Assembly: GCA_964640995.1 (NCBI GenBank)
Contig: CAZXJJ010000006.1
Span: 1 to 64,000 of the forward strand
From: JAAYUH01 sp964640995
GTDB taxonomy: Bacteria; Caldisericota; Caldisericia; B22-G15
Direction of reading: 5' to 3'
DNA length: 64,000 nt
Shown: piece by piece, positions 48,672-57,867 of the stretch
Layout: each line of letters opens with the position of its first letter
Numbering within the stretch: the first letter of the stretch is position 1
The notes under the pieces: generated by a model
What the model saw: only the letters and a program-made list of their open reading frames with translations
What the model was told of the DNA's origin: nothing
The model's database searches: none
Made by a program: the position numbers and the translations under genes

Positions 48672-51143
48672 ATGAATATGAAAAAGATTTATTTAATAGA
48701 TGGAAGCTCTCTTCTTTTTCGTACATATTTTGCACTACCTCCTCTTATAAATTCAAGAGGTGAACCAACAGGTGCTACTTATGGATTTGTTAGAATTTTA
48801 CTCAATTTAATTGATAGCGAGAATCCAGAATATATTGCAGTATCTTTTGATAAAGGTGCTCCGACTTTTAGAATCGATGTTTTACCTCAATATAAAGAAA
48901 ATAGACCAAAGGCTCCACCTGAAATAAAAATTCAAAAAGAAAGAGTTCAAGAAATACTTAAAAGTTTTGGTATTAAAACAATTGAAATAGAAGGATATGA
49001 AGGCGATGATATAATTGGTGCCATCAAAAACAATGCAGAAAAAGAGAATTTTTATTCAATTATTATTACAGCAGATAGAGATTTATTACAACTATTAACA
49101 GATAATAGCGAAGTTCGATTAACTAAAAAAGGTATAACAGATATTGAAGTTTATACAAGGGATAAATTTTTAAAAGAATTTGAAATTCCACCTGAAAGAT
49201 TGCCTGAACTAAAAGCACTTATTGGAGATCCTTCTGATAATATACCTCGAATACCTTCAATCGGAGAAAAAAGTGGGATTAAAATTTTAAAAGATTATAA
49301 ATCTATATTTGATTTGATAGAAAATCCACCTTCTGGAAAAATTGGAGAAATTATCAGGGAGTATAAAGATCAAATTCTTTCTTCATATGAAGTTGCAAAG
49401 ATAAAAACTGATTTAGATTTAAGAATATCAATATCTGTATTGAAAAGAGAAGAAATGAAAACAAATAACATTATTAAAATATTTTCTGAATTAGAGTTTC
49501 ATTCTTTGATGGATAAGTTTAAAGTCCCCGAAAAAAAGATTGATATGAATTGGATTTCTTGGGAAGATCTTTTAAGTGAAGATAAAATATCTTTTTTGAA
49601 GAGTGATGGAGAAATTTTATTTTATTGCAAAAAGGGATTTTTTAAAGGAAATAAAGATGATTTATCTAAATTAAATAATGAAAAAATTTTGATTACACAC
49701 AATTTCAAAAATATAATATCAAGTTTCTATCCTTTAGATTTTAAAAACAATATATTTGATACTGAACTTGCAAGTTATATATTGAATACAAATAAAAAAA
49801 ATTATGAATTAAGCACATTAGTACCTTTATATTTAGGTGAAAATGTATCTTCTGAGAACTATGAAAGTTTATTACCAAAATTATTAAATTTAGGGGAAAT
49901 TTTGTATAAAGAAATAGAAAATTGTTATCTTAAAAATCTTCTTTTTGATATTGAACTTCCTATTTCATATGTGTTAGCAGATATGGAATTTTATGGAGTA
50001 AAAGCTAATAAAGAGAAATTAATAAAAATTAGGGATGAATTGAAGAAAAAAATTGAAAAATTAACAATTGAAATTTCAGAAATAGCAGGTTTTCCTGTTA
50101 ACCCTCAATCTCCAAAACAGGTGAGTTTTCTTTTATACGAAAAATTAGGTCTTAAGAACTTTCTTAAAAATAAGAAAAATATTTCAACTGATCAGGAAAC
50201 TTTGATAGAACTTCTCTCATATCACCCAATTATCGAAAAAATTATAGAATTTAGAGAACTAAATAAACTTCTAACAACCTATTTCAATGTTTTACCTGAA
50301 CTTGTTGATAAAGATAGTCGCTTACATACAACTTTTATTCAAACTGGAACAGCAACAGGTAGAATTATTTCCAAGGAGCCAAATTTACAAAATATACCAA
50401 TTAGAACAGAATTTGGAAAAAAAGTCAGAGAGGCATTTATCTCCGATGATGGTTATATTTTAACCTCTTTTGATTATTCTCAGATAGAATTAAGAATTCT
50501 TGCTCATTTTTCTTCTGATGAAAATTTAATTGAAGCATTTAGAAGTGGAATTGACATTCATACAGAAACTGCATCTCAACTATTTTCAATACCCATAGAA
50601 AATGTAACCGACGAGCAGAGAAGAAAAGCAAAAACAATAAACTATGGAATAATATATGGAATGAGTTCTCATGGTTTAGCAAGAGAGTTAAAAATTCCTG
50701 AAAGTGAAGCAAAAGTTTATATAGATATGTATTTTAATAAATTTAGAGGGGTTAAAAAATTCATAGATAATATCATAAGTGAAGCTAAAGAAAAGGGTTA
50801 TGTTGAAACTATACTTGGTAGAAGAAGATACATTCCTGAATTTAAATCAAGAAATTCAAATCTTGTTAAATTTGGAGAAAGAGTTGCAATTAACACTCCA
50901 ATTCAAGGATCTGGAGCAGATATTATCAAAGCAAGTATGGTGAATATTTGGAATAAATTAAAAAATAAAAAATCGAGAATAGTTTTACAAATACATGATG
51001 AGTTATTATTAGAGGTTCATCAAGATGAAATTGATGAAATTGTTCCTATGGTTAAAAATGAGATGGAAAACACTATTAAACTTTCTGTTCCAGTTAAAGT
51101 TGATTATGGAATTGGTAAAAATTGGCTTGAGTGTAAAAAATGA
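48672..51143 (+). CDS. polA: DNA polymerase I
   Basis: An 823-residue family A polymerase. The 5' nuclease domain (about 1-290) has FDKGAPTFR, EGYEGDDIIGAI, ITADRDLLQLL and IGDPSDNIPRIPSIGEKSG. The polymerase domain has DYSQIELRILAHFSSD, RRKAKTINYGIIYGMS and LQIHDELLLEV. In the middle (about 295-420) a proofreading fold seems present, but the DxE start motif of an active 3'-5' exonuclease is not visible, as in Taq polymerase. It fills repair gaps and removes primers. A second ATG two codons later is an alternative start. Confidence 0.97.
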   Translation: MNMKKIYLIDGSSLLFRTYFALPPLINSRGEPTGATYGFVRILLNLIDSENPEYIAVSFDKGAPTFRIDVLPQYKENRPKAPPEIKIQKERVQEILKSFGIKTIEIEGYEGDDIIGAIKNNAEKENFYSIIITADRDLLQLLTDNSEVRLTKKGITDIEVYTRDKFLKEFEIPPERLPELKALIGDPSDNIPRIPSIGEKSGIKILKDYKSIFDLIENPPSGKIGEIIREYKDQILSSYEVAKIKTDLDLRISISVLKREEMKTNNIIKIFSELEFHSLMDKFKVPEKKIDMNWISWEDLLSEDKISFLKSDGEILFYCKKGFFKGNKDDLSKLNNEKILITHNFKNIISSFYPLDFKNNIFDTELASYILNTNKKNYELSTLVPLYLGENVSSENYESLLPKLLNLGEILYKEIENCYLKNLLFDIELPISYVLADMEFYGVKANKEKLIKIRDELKKKIEKLTIEISEIAGFPVNPQSPKQVSFLLYEKLGLKNFLKNKKNISTDQETLIELLSYHPIIEKIIEFRELNKLLTTYFNVLPELVDKDSRLHTTFIQTGTATGRIISKEPNLQNIPIRTEFGKKVREAFISDDGYILTSFDYSQIELRILAHFSSDENLIEAFRSGIDIHTETASQLFSIPIENVTDEQRRKAKTINYGIIYGMSSHGLARELKIPESEAKVYIDMYFNKFRGVKKFIDNIISEAKEKGYVETILGRRRYIPEFKSRNSNLVKFGERVAINTPIQGSGADIIKASMVNIWNKLKNKKSRIVLQIHDELLLEVHQDEIDEIVPMVKNEMENTIKLSVPVKVDYGIGKNWLECKK

Positions 51144-51739
51144 AACTTATAGGTCTTACAGGTAATATTGCATCAGGAAAGTCAAAAATAAGTGACTATT
51201 TAAAATCAAAAGGTTTTAAAATAATTGATGCTGATTCAATTGGAAAAACTGTTTTAAGTATTGATAGTGTAAAAAATAAAATTATAAGATCATTTGGTAA
51301 AAATATTTTAAATGAAGATGGCTCTATTGATAGAAGAGAGCTTGGAAGAATTGTTTTTTCATCAAAAGAAAATCTTAAAAAATTAAATAGAATAACTTTA
51401 CCAATTTTAACTAAATTAGTTAAAAGAAAGATAAGTGAGTTAAAGAAGAAAAAAGTAAAATATGCTGTTCTTGATGCTGCAATTTTAATAGAAGCGGGCT
51501 GGCATAAACTTGTAGATGAGGTATGGGTAGTTTACACTGATTCTGAAACTCAACTTGAGAGATTAATAAAAAGAGAAAATTATAGTCTTGAGGAAGCGAA
51601 AAATAGAATTGAAGCACAATTAAATATTGAAGAGAAATTAAAATATGCTGATAAAGTAGTAGATAATTCTCATAATTGGGAAAACACCAAAAGACAAATT
51701 GATAAAATTTTAGATGAATTATTCACTAATGAAACTTAG
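51140..51739 (+). CDS. coaE: Dephospho-CoA kinase
   Basis: A 199-residue P-loop kinase. It has LIGLTGNIASGKSKISDYL (Walker A, about 3-21), IIDADSIGK, the lid region with LERLIKRENYSLEEAKNRI and a C-terminal DNSHNWENTKRQID. It carries out the last step of coenzyme A synthesis. It overlaps polA by 4 bases, an order (polA-coaE) common in Firmicutes, where mutM often lies between. Confidence 0.95.
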   Translation: MKLIGLTGNIASGKSKISDYLKSKGFKIIDADSIGKTVLSIDSVKNKIIRSFGKNILNEDGSIDRRELGRIVFSSKENLKKLNRITLPILTKLVKRKISELKKKKVKYAVLDAAILIEAGWHKLVDEVWVVYTDSETQLERLIKRENYSLEEAKNRIEAQLNIEEKLKYADKVVDNSHNWENTKRQIDKILDELFTNET

Positions 51740-52457
51740 TTTTTCGAAAATTAGAACATATATTGAATGTCCTTTAAAATATTATTTTTTATATGAGTTG
51801 AAACTCAAGGAGAAACCAAAACCATATAAATCTTTTGGAAAATCGCTACATTTAACACTTTCAAAATTTCATACTTTACCAAAATATCCTTCTTTTGAGA
51901 AGTTAAAAGAAATATATGAAAATTACTGGATAAAAGATGGATTTAAAGATAGTGAAGAAGAAAGAAGAGAATTTTTAAGAGGTCTTGAATTATTAAAGAA
52001 ATATTATTATAAAAATATTTTTAACTACGAAATTGCATTTAAAGTTGAGAAAGAAGTGAAATTCAATTTTAATGAATTTGAAATTCATGGCTTTATAGAT
52101 AGAATTGATAAAATAAATGATGATTTTGAACTTATTGAATATAAAACAGGAAAATATAATCTTGATTTTAACTCTTTAGGACTTGTTGATGAAAGTGAGA
52201 TTCTTCAAATTTCAATTTATTATTTTGCATTTGAAAATGAATTTAAAAAACCTCCTAGATTTTTATCTATTTATTATCTATCACTGGATTTTAATTGCAA
52301 AAAAAGAGTTTTTTTAAATGAAGAAAATTTAAAAAAGTCACTTGATCTAATAATAAAAATAGGAACAAAAATCAAAAATAAAGAATTTTATAAAAAAGAG
52401 AATAACTTTTGTAAATTTTGTGATTTTAGAGAGGAGTGTTCGGAATGGAAAAAATAA
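51729..52457 (+). CDS. RecB/Cas4-like PD-(D/E)XK nuclease with probable iron-sulfur cluster
   Basis: A 242-residue nuclease-like protein. The N-terminal FSKIRTYIECPLKYYF supplies C14. GKSLHLTL follows, then the catalytic core HGFIDRID and ELIEYKTGKY (Asp and ExK) and EILQISIYYFA with the conserved Gln. Three further cysteines, C228, C231 and C237 (FCKFCDFREEC), complete the four-Cys cluster pattern of Cas4 and AddB C-terminal domains. No helicase or cas gene is nearby, so a stand-alone repair role is more likely than CRISPR. The start overlaps coaE by 11 bases. Confidence 0.82.
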   Translation: MKLSFSKIRTYIECPLKYYFLYELKLKEKPKPYKSFGKSLHLTLSKFHTLPKYPSFEKLKEIYENYWIKDGFKDSEEERREFLRGLELLKKYYYKNIFNYEIAFKVEKEVKFNFNEFEIHGFIDRIDKINDDFELIEYKTGKYNLDFNSLGLVDESEILQISIYYFAFENEFKKPPRFLSIYYLSLDFNCKKRVFLNEENLKKSLDLIIKIGTKIKNKEFYKKENNFCKFCDFREECSEWKK

Positions 52458-53848
52458 GAGTAAGATTCGCACCATCTCCAACTGGTTTACTTCATATTGG
52501 AAGTGTAAGAACAGCATTTATAAATTATCTTTTTTCAAAAAAAGAGAAAGGAATATTTGTATTAAGAATTGAAGATACTGATATTGAAAGGTCAACAAAA
52601 GAGTCAGTTGATGCAATATTAAATGGATTGGAATGGTTGAATATTTTCTGGGATGAAGGTCCATATTTTCAAAGTGAAAGACTAAACATATATAAAAAAT
52701 ACCTTCAAATTCTTCTGGACAAAAATTATGCTTATCCATGTTTTTGTAAAAAGGAAGAAATTGAAAAAGAAAAAGAGGAAGCTGCAAAGAAAGGAAAAAT
52801 TTATAAATATAGCGGTAAATGTAAAAATTTGACTCAAGATGAGATTTATAAAAAATTAAATTTAAATGAAGAACATGTATATAGATTTAGAATACCAAAT
52901 GGGAAAGTTGCTTTTAATGATTTAATCAAAGGTGTGGTTGAATTTGATAATGAAATTTTGGATGATTTCATAATTGTAAGAAGCGATGGTATGCCAGTTT
53001 ACAACTTTTCTTGTGTTGTTGATGATATTGAAATGAAAATAACTCATGTTGTTAGGGGAGAAGATCATCTTTCAAATACACATAAACAAATACTTTTGTA
53101 TTATGCACTGGGATTTGAACCACCAAAATTTGGACATTTACCTCTTATTCTTGGAAAAGATAGAGAAAAATTATCTAAAAGACATGGATCTGTTTCAATA
53201 GAAGAATTCAAAAAAGAGGGTTTTATTCCTGATGCAATTTTAAATTACATTTTTCTAATCGGATTTTCTTTAAAGGAGTCAAAAGAAATATTTACGATTG
53301 AGGAAATGATAAATTTATTTTCATTTGATAAAATTTCTAAAAGTTCCCCTGTTTTTGACCATGATAAACTTAGATGGTTAAATTCATACTATATAAGAAA
53401 TTTAGATAATGAGAAATTTTTAAAAATTGCTGATGAATTTATTCCACAAGAATTAAAAACAAAAGGAGTTGAATTTTTAAAAAAACTTTTAATAGAGATA
53501 AAAGGGAATATTAAAGTTTTAAGTGATATAGAAAATCTTACAGAATATTTCTATAAAGAACCTGTTTATAATGAAACAGAGATTTTAAATATCAAACAAA
53601 ACAAAAAATTTATTAATTTTTTGAGATTATTATATGAGAAATTAAAACATTTGGAGATTTTTGAAAGTAGTCAAATTGAGAATATTATTAAGACAATTTT
53701 AAATGAATTAAATCTTCAATTGAAGGAGATTGCGCAGTCTTTAAGATACATTTTAACTGGTAGATATGCATCCCCTGGTTTATATATTTTAATAGAACTC
53801 TTAGGTAAAGATATTGTTTCAAAAAGAATAGAAAATTTAATATGTTAA
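52445..53848 (+). CDS. gltX: Glutamyl-tRNA synthetase, second copy
   Basis: A 467-residue class I synthetase with RFAPSPTGLLHIGSVRTAF (about 6-24), LRIEDTD and the KMSKS-type motif KLSKRHGS (about 242-249). It is clearly diverged from the copy at 17 kb, for example HIGSVR against HIGNVR and a shorter insertion near residue 55. No glnS lies in the window. In species with two copies, one often charges tRNA-Gln with Glu for GatCAB amidation. I chose ATG 52445, with AGAGGAG upstream. It precedes mcsA. Confidence 0.96.
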   Translation: MEKIRVRFAPSPTGLLHIGSVRTAFINYLFSKKEKGIFVLRIEDTDIERSTKESVDAILNGLEWLNIFWDEGPYFQSERLNIYKKYLQILLDKNYAYPCFCKKEEIEKEKEEAAKKGKIYKYSGKCKNLTQDEIYKKLNLNEEHVYRFRIPNGKVAFNDLIKGVVEFDNEILDDFIIVRSDGMPVYNFSCVVDDIEMKITHVVRGEDHLSNTHKQILLYYALGFEPPKFGHLPLILGKDREKLSKRHGSVSIEEFKKEGFIPDAILNYIFLIGFSLKESKEIFTIEEMINLFSFDKISKSSPVFDHDKLRWLNSYYIRNLDNEKFLKIADEFIPQELKTKGVEFLKKLLIEIKGNIKVLSDIENLTEYFYKEPVYNETEILNIKQNKKFINFLRLLYEKLKHLEIFESSQIENIIKTILNELNLQLKEIAQSLRYILTGRYASPGLYILIELLGKDIVSKRIENLIC

Positions 53849-53851
53849 AAT
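53843..53851 (+). promoter_or_regulatory. Extended -10 promoter of mcsA-mcsB
   Basis: TGTTAAAAT (TG, one base, TAAAAT) overlaps the gltX stop codon and lies 21 bases before the mcsA start. A transcript would have a short leader with AGAGG. No CtsR operator repeat is obvious. Confidence 0.5.
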
Positions 53852-53872
53852 GAATTTAGAGGTTTTAAAAAG

Positions 53873-54391
53873 ATGTTTTGTGACATATGTAAAAAAAGAG
53901 AAGCGACAATTTTTATAACAGAGATAATAAATGGAGAGAAGAAAGCACTTCACCTTTGTTTTGAATGTGCTACTAATCTTGGTTTAAAAGGAATTCTAAA
54001 AGAATTAAATATTCCTTACGATGAGAATATTATAAAAAAATTTTTAACTTTGATGCCCGGATTTATTGATGAAGTTAAGGATGAAAAAGTATGTAATAAT
54101 TGTGGAACTAAATTTGAAGAGTTTAAGAAGAGTGGTTTTTTAGGGTGTAGTGGTTGTTATAACACTTTTAAAGATGATTTAAGACCTATTATTTTAAATT
54201 TACATGGAAGTATGAAGCACACTGGAAAGAGAAAAGGTGAAAAATTTACACCAAAAACAACTATAGATGAAAAAATTAAAAAATTAAAAAAAGAACTTGA
54301 TTATGCGATTGAAGAAGAAAGATATGAAGATGCTGCGAAAATAAGGGATAAAATAAAAGAACTTTTAAGTAATGTTAAAAATAATTCTTAA
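53873..54391 (+). CDS. mcsA: McsA, zinc-finger activator of protein-arginine kinase
   Basis: A 172-residue protein with several CxxC pairs: MFCDICKKREATIFI, LCFECATNLG, CNNCGTKF and FLGCSGCYNTF. A C-terminal UvrB/UvrC motif follows (KKELDYAIEEERYEDAAKIRDKIKEL). McsA activates the kinase McsB in the heat-shock and protein quality control circuit of Gram-positive bacteria. It overlaps mcsB by 20 bases. ctsR, usually directly upstream, is absent; gltX lies there instead. Confidence 0.92.
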   Translation: MFCDICKKREATIFITEIINGEKKALHLCFECATNLGLKGILKELNIPYDENIIKKFLTLMPGFIDEVKDEKVCNNCGTKFEEFKKSGFLGCSGCYNTFKDDLRPIILNLHGSMKHTGKRKGEKFTPKTTIDEKIKKLKKELDYAIEEERYEDAAKIRDKIKELLSNVKNNS

Positions 54392-55424
54392 GAATCTTCC
54401 AAATTGGATAAAAAATTATGGTATTGATGGTGATGTAATAATAAGCAGTAGAATTAGATTAGCAAGAAATTTAGAAGGCTATAAATTTCCATTAAAATGT
54501 TCAGTTCAGGAAAAAAATGAATTAGTGTTTAAAATAAAAGATACCTTTGAAAATTGCAATTTTTATAAAAAATTCAAACTTTTTGGTCTGAATTTAATTG
54601 AATTAAATGATTTTGAAAGATTGGCTCTAGTTGAAATGCATATAGTTTCGCCATTATTCATTGAAAATCCATATGGAAAGTATCTTTATTTGAATGAGGA
54701 TGGTTCTATAAGTGTAATGATTAATGAAGAAGATCATATAAGAATTCAGATAATTAAAGAAGGTTTTTCACTTGATGATATAATTAGAACTATTTTCGAA
54801 ATTTCAGATGAATTAGAAGATAAAATTGAAATATCTTTTTCAAATAGTTTAGGTTATATAACATCTTGTCCTACAAATTTAGGTACAGGTTTAAGAACCT
54901 CTCTTTTAACACATTTACCAGTGTTAACTTTTACGGGAAAGATTAATGAAATTATTGAGAATTCAACAAAATTTTCAATTACTATTAGAGGTACATTTGG
55001 TGAAGGAAGTGATATAGTGTCATCACTTTTTCAAATTTCTAATACAACAACTCTTGGAAAAAGCGAAGAAAATATAATTGATAATGTAAAAAAAATCGGT
55101 AAAGAAATTATAAAAATTGAAAGAGAAGAAAGGGAGAAATACTTTCTTAAAAATAAAAATTTTTTGTTGTATGAAATTAGAAAGGCAAAAAATAAATTAA
55201 AATACTCTTATAGATTATCTTATAAAGATGCAAGTGAAATGCTTTCAATTTTAAGATTGGGTTCTATTCTAAAATTAATCGAAATTCCCATTGAATTAAT
55301 TAATGAACTTTTAATAAAAATAAGATCAAATATTATGAAAATTGAATTTGATACTTCTTTAGATAGTTTAATTGATAGTTTAAGGGCAGAGTATATTAAA
55401 AATAGTTTGAAGGATTATTTATGA
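54372..55424 (+). CDS. mcsB: Protein arginine kinase McsB
   Basis: A 350-residue protein of the phosphagen kinase family. Signatures are VIISSRIRLARNLEGYKFP near the N-terminus, SCPTNLGTGLRTSLLTHLPVL in the centre (the catalytic Cys region) and IRGTFGEGSDIVSSLFQISN. It phosphorylates arginine in damaged proteins, marking them for ClpCP. clpC is not next to it, unlike in bacilli; radA follows with a 4-base overlap. Confidence 0.95.
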   Translation: MLKIILKNLPNWIKNYGIDGDVIISSRIRLARNLEGYKFPLKCSVQEKNELVFKIKDTFENCNFYKKFKLFGLNLIELNDFERLALVEMHIVSPLFIENPYGKYLYLNEDGSISVMINEEDHIRIQIIKEGFSLDDIIRTIFEISDELEDKIEISFSNSLGYITSCPTNLGTGLRTSLLTHLPVLTFTGKINEIIENSTKFSITIRGTFGEGSDIVSSLFQISNTTTLGKSEENIIDNVKKIGKEIIKIEREEREKYFLKNKNFLLYEIRKAKNKLKYSYRLSYKDASEMLSILRLGSILKLIEIPIELINELLIKIRSNIMKIEFDTSLDSLIDSLRAEYIKNSLKDYL

Positions 55425-56770
55425 ATAAACAAAATAAAAAGTTTATTTGTAAAGTTTGTGGATATAAATCATTTAATAAACTTGGTAAATGTCCCTATTG
55501 TGGTTCTTGGGACTCTTTTGAAGAGTTTGAAACAAATCAAGATAAACAATCTTCAAATTTTTCATCAAAATTTGAAACTATATCTAAAATTGAAATTGAA
55601 AGAATTAGCACTGGATTTTCTGAAATAGATGAACTTTTAGGAGGTGGGTTTCTTTCTGGTTCATTTGTATTAATATCAGGAGAGCCTGGTATAGGCAAAT
55701 CAACATTACTTTTACAGATTTGTATAAATGTATCAAAAAATAAAAAAGTTTTATATATTTCAGGAGAAGAATCTAATTTACAAATATCAAGTAGAATAAA
55801 GAGATTATCAAATGAAATTCCTGAAAATTTATATTTGATGTATGAAACAGAGATTAATTACATTATTAATGCTTTAGAAGAAATAAAACCTGATCTATTT
55901 ATTATAGATTCAATTCAAGTAATGAGAGATGAAAATTTGGATTCACTTTCAGGTTCACCATCGCAAGTAAGAACTGTTACAGAAAAGTTGGGTGAATTTA
56001 TAAAAAAGAACATGAAAACTGGAATAGTTGTAGGTCATATTACAAAAGAAGGTGAAATTGCTGGACCGAAACTTCTTGAACATATTGTTGATACAGTTTT
56101 ATATTTAGAAGGAGAAAAGTATCAATATTATAGAATTCTTAGATGTAAAAAAAATAGATTTGGCTCAACACAAGATATTGTAATTTTATCAATGGAAGAA
56201 GAAGGATTAAAAGAAATAAAAAATCCATCATCTCTTTTTTTAACAAAAAGAGAAAAAGATGTTCCTGGAAGTACAATAGTACCAGTTCTTGAAGCAGGAC
56301 AAAAGCCAATTCTTGTTGAAGTTCAAACTCTTTCAGTTCCTACTTATTATCCACAACCAAAGAGAGTAAGTTTAGGAATAGATTTGACAAGAGTTTCAAT
56401 TATGATTGCTTTGGTAGAGAAATTTTTTAAGATAAATCTATCAAAATTTGATATATTTGTTAATGTCACTGGTGGAATAAAAATTGAAGAAAGATCTCCT
56501 GATTTGCCATTGATAATATCAATATACTCTTCCCTAATTAATATACCTACTTCAAATATTGTTTCTTTTGGAGAAGTTGGATTAAGTGGAGAAGTAAGGC
56601 CTGTTTCTTTTATTAAAAGAAGAATTTTAGAGAGCATAAAACTTGGTTTTAAAAATTTTATTGTTCCAAATTTTTCAAAAGATGATATAAAATTAAATAA
56701 GGAGGTAAATTTAATAGAGATATGTAACATTAAAGAATTAAAAGAATTATTAAAAAAAGGAGTTTTATAA
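55421..56770 (+). CDS. radA: DNA repair protein RadA (Sms)
   Basis: A 449-residue RadA. The N-terminal zinc finger is CKVCGYKSFNKLGKCPYCGSW (about 10-30). The RecA-like ATPase has SGEPGIGKSTLLLQI and LFIIDSIQVM, the RadA-specific KNRFGS motif lies near residue 246, and the C-terminal Lon-like domain includes FVNVTGGIKIEERSPDLPL. RadA promotes branch migration of recombination intermediates. It lies in the mcsB-(clpC)-radA-(disA)-yacL order with the bracketed genes missing. Confidence 0.96.
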   Translation: MNKQNKKFICKVCGYKSFNKLGKCPYCGSWDSFEEFETNQDKQSSNFSSKFETISKIEIERISTGFSEIDELLGGGFLSGSFVLISGEPGIGKSTLLLQICINVSKNKKVLYISGEESNLQISSRIKRLSNEIPENLYLMYETEINYIINALEEIKPDLFIIDSIQVMRDENLDSLSGSPSQVRTVTEKLGEFIKKNMKTGIVVGHITKEGEIAGPKLLEHIVDTVLYLEGEKYQYYRILRCKKNRFGSTQDIVILSMEEEGLKEIKNPSSLFLTKREKDVPGSTIVPVLEAGQKPILVEVQTLSVPTYYPQPKRVSLGIDLTRVSIMIALVEKFFKINLSKFDIFVNVTGGIKIEERSPDLPLIISIYSSLINIPTSNIVSFGEVGLSGEVRPVSFIKRRILESIKLGFKNFIVPNFSKDDIKLNKEVNLIEICNIKELKELLKKGVL

Positions 56771-57867
56771 TGAAGAAATTTTGGATTTTTTTTAGGTATT
56801 TTTTTTCTTTTTTAGGTGGATTAATTGGAATTTTTATCTCTTACAAATTTTTAAATTTTTTAATTAAATTAATAAACCTTAACTATTTAATAATTTATTT
56901 AATTTTCTTTTTAATTTTTTTCTTTATATTTTACATACTAACTCCTCCATTTTCGAAACTTCTTATCTTTATAGGTAAAAATATTAATAAATTTTTCTCT
57001 TCTCTTTCTCTTCCAGAACTTTTTCTTGGTTTATTTTCAGTTTTAATTGCATTAATTATATCTTTTCTTCTTTATTCTTTAATATCAAAGATTCCATTAA
57101 TTGGAATGTATCTTGGCATAGCAATTGGCCTTTTTGTTTTTGGAGTTGTTGTTTGGGCTATACTTTCAAGAAAATCTGAAATAATTGATTCTTTCAGAAA
57201 TATAGGTAGAGGCAGTGAGGATAAATTTCAAAAAGATAAGAAATTTTTCACAAAATATATACTTGATACCTCTGCAATAATTGATGGAAGAATTCTTGAA
57301 CTAATTGAACTAAATTTTATTGACGGAAGAATATATATTCCAATTTTTGTTTTAGAAGAATTACAACTTGTTGCTGATTCTGAAGATCAATCAAAAAGAA
57401 TAAGGGGAAGAAGAGGTCTTGAAGTTCTTGATAGTTTAAAAGATGATTATCCAGATAAAGTTAAAATATTTGAGGAAAGAGGTGAGATTTTACCAATAGA
57501 TACAAAACTTATTGAACTTACTAAAAAACTTAAAGCAAAACTAATAACAACAGATTATAATTTAACTCAAGTTTGTAGAACAAGAGGGGTTCCTGTTTTA
57601 AATATAAATGAACTTGCATTTTCTTTAAGAAAGGTTGTTTTACCAGGAGAGAAATTGGAAATTAAAATAGTGAAAGAGGGAAAAGAGAGGAATCAAGGTG
57701 TTGGATATCTTGATGATGGAACAATGGTTGTTGTTGAAGAGGGAAGATTTCATATTGGAAAAAAAGTTTTAATAGAGGTTACCTCATTCTTACAGGGTCC
57801 AACTGGAACAATGATTTTTGGGGAGATAGTTAAAGATGGTGGGGGCAGTAATAGTTGGAGGAGGTAA
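56770..57867 (+). CDS. Membrane PIN-TRAM nuclease (YacL-like)
   Basis: A 365-residue protein. Four transmembrane segments (about 5-130) are followed by a PIN domain with YILDTSAIIDGRILELIE, IFVLEELQLVADS and TTDYNLTQVC, which carry the acidic metal ligands. A C-terminal TRAM domain has ERNQGVGYLDDGTMVVVEEG. YacL-type proteins are membrane-anchored nucleases, probably acting on RNA. It overlaps radA by 1 base and ispD by 32 bases, in the conserved order. Confidence 0.93.
   Translation: MKKFWIFFRYFFSFLGGLIGIFISYKFLNFLIKLINLNYLIIYLIFFLIFFFIFYILTPPFSKLLIFIGKNINKFFSSLSLPELFLGLFSVLIALIISFLLYSLISKIPLIGMYLGIAIGLFVFGVVVWAILSRKSEIIDSFRNIGRGSEDKFQKDKKFFTKYILDTSAIIDGRILELIELNFIDGRIYIPIFVLEELQLVADSEDQSKRIRGRRGLEVLDSLKDDYPDKVKIFEERGEILPIDTKLIELTKKLKAKLITTDYNLTQVCRTRGVPVLNINELAFSLRKVVLPGEKLEIKIVKEGKERNQGVGYLDDGTMVVVEEGRFHIGKKVLIEVTSFLQGPTGTMIFGEIVKDGGGSNSWRR

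Noticed and set aside
51729..52457. A cas4 gene of a CRISPR system
   Set aside because: No repeat array and no other cas gene occur in the window; a repair nuclease fits the context better.
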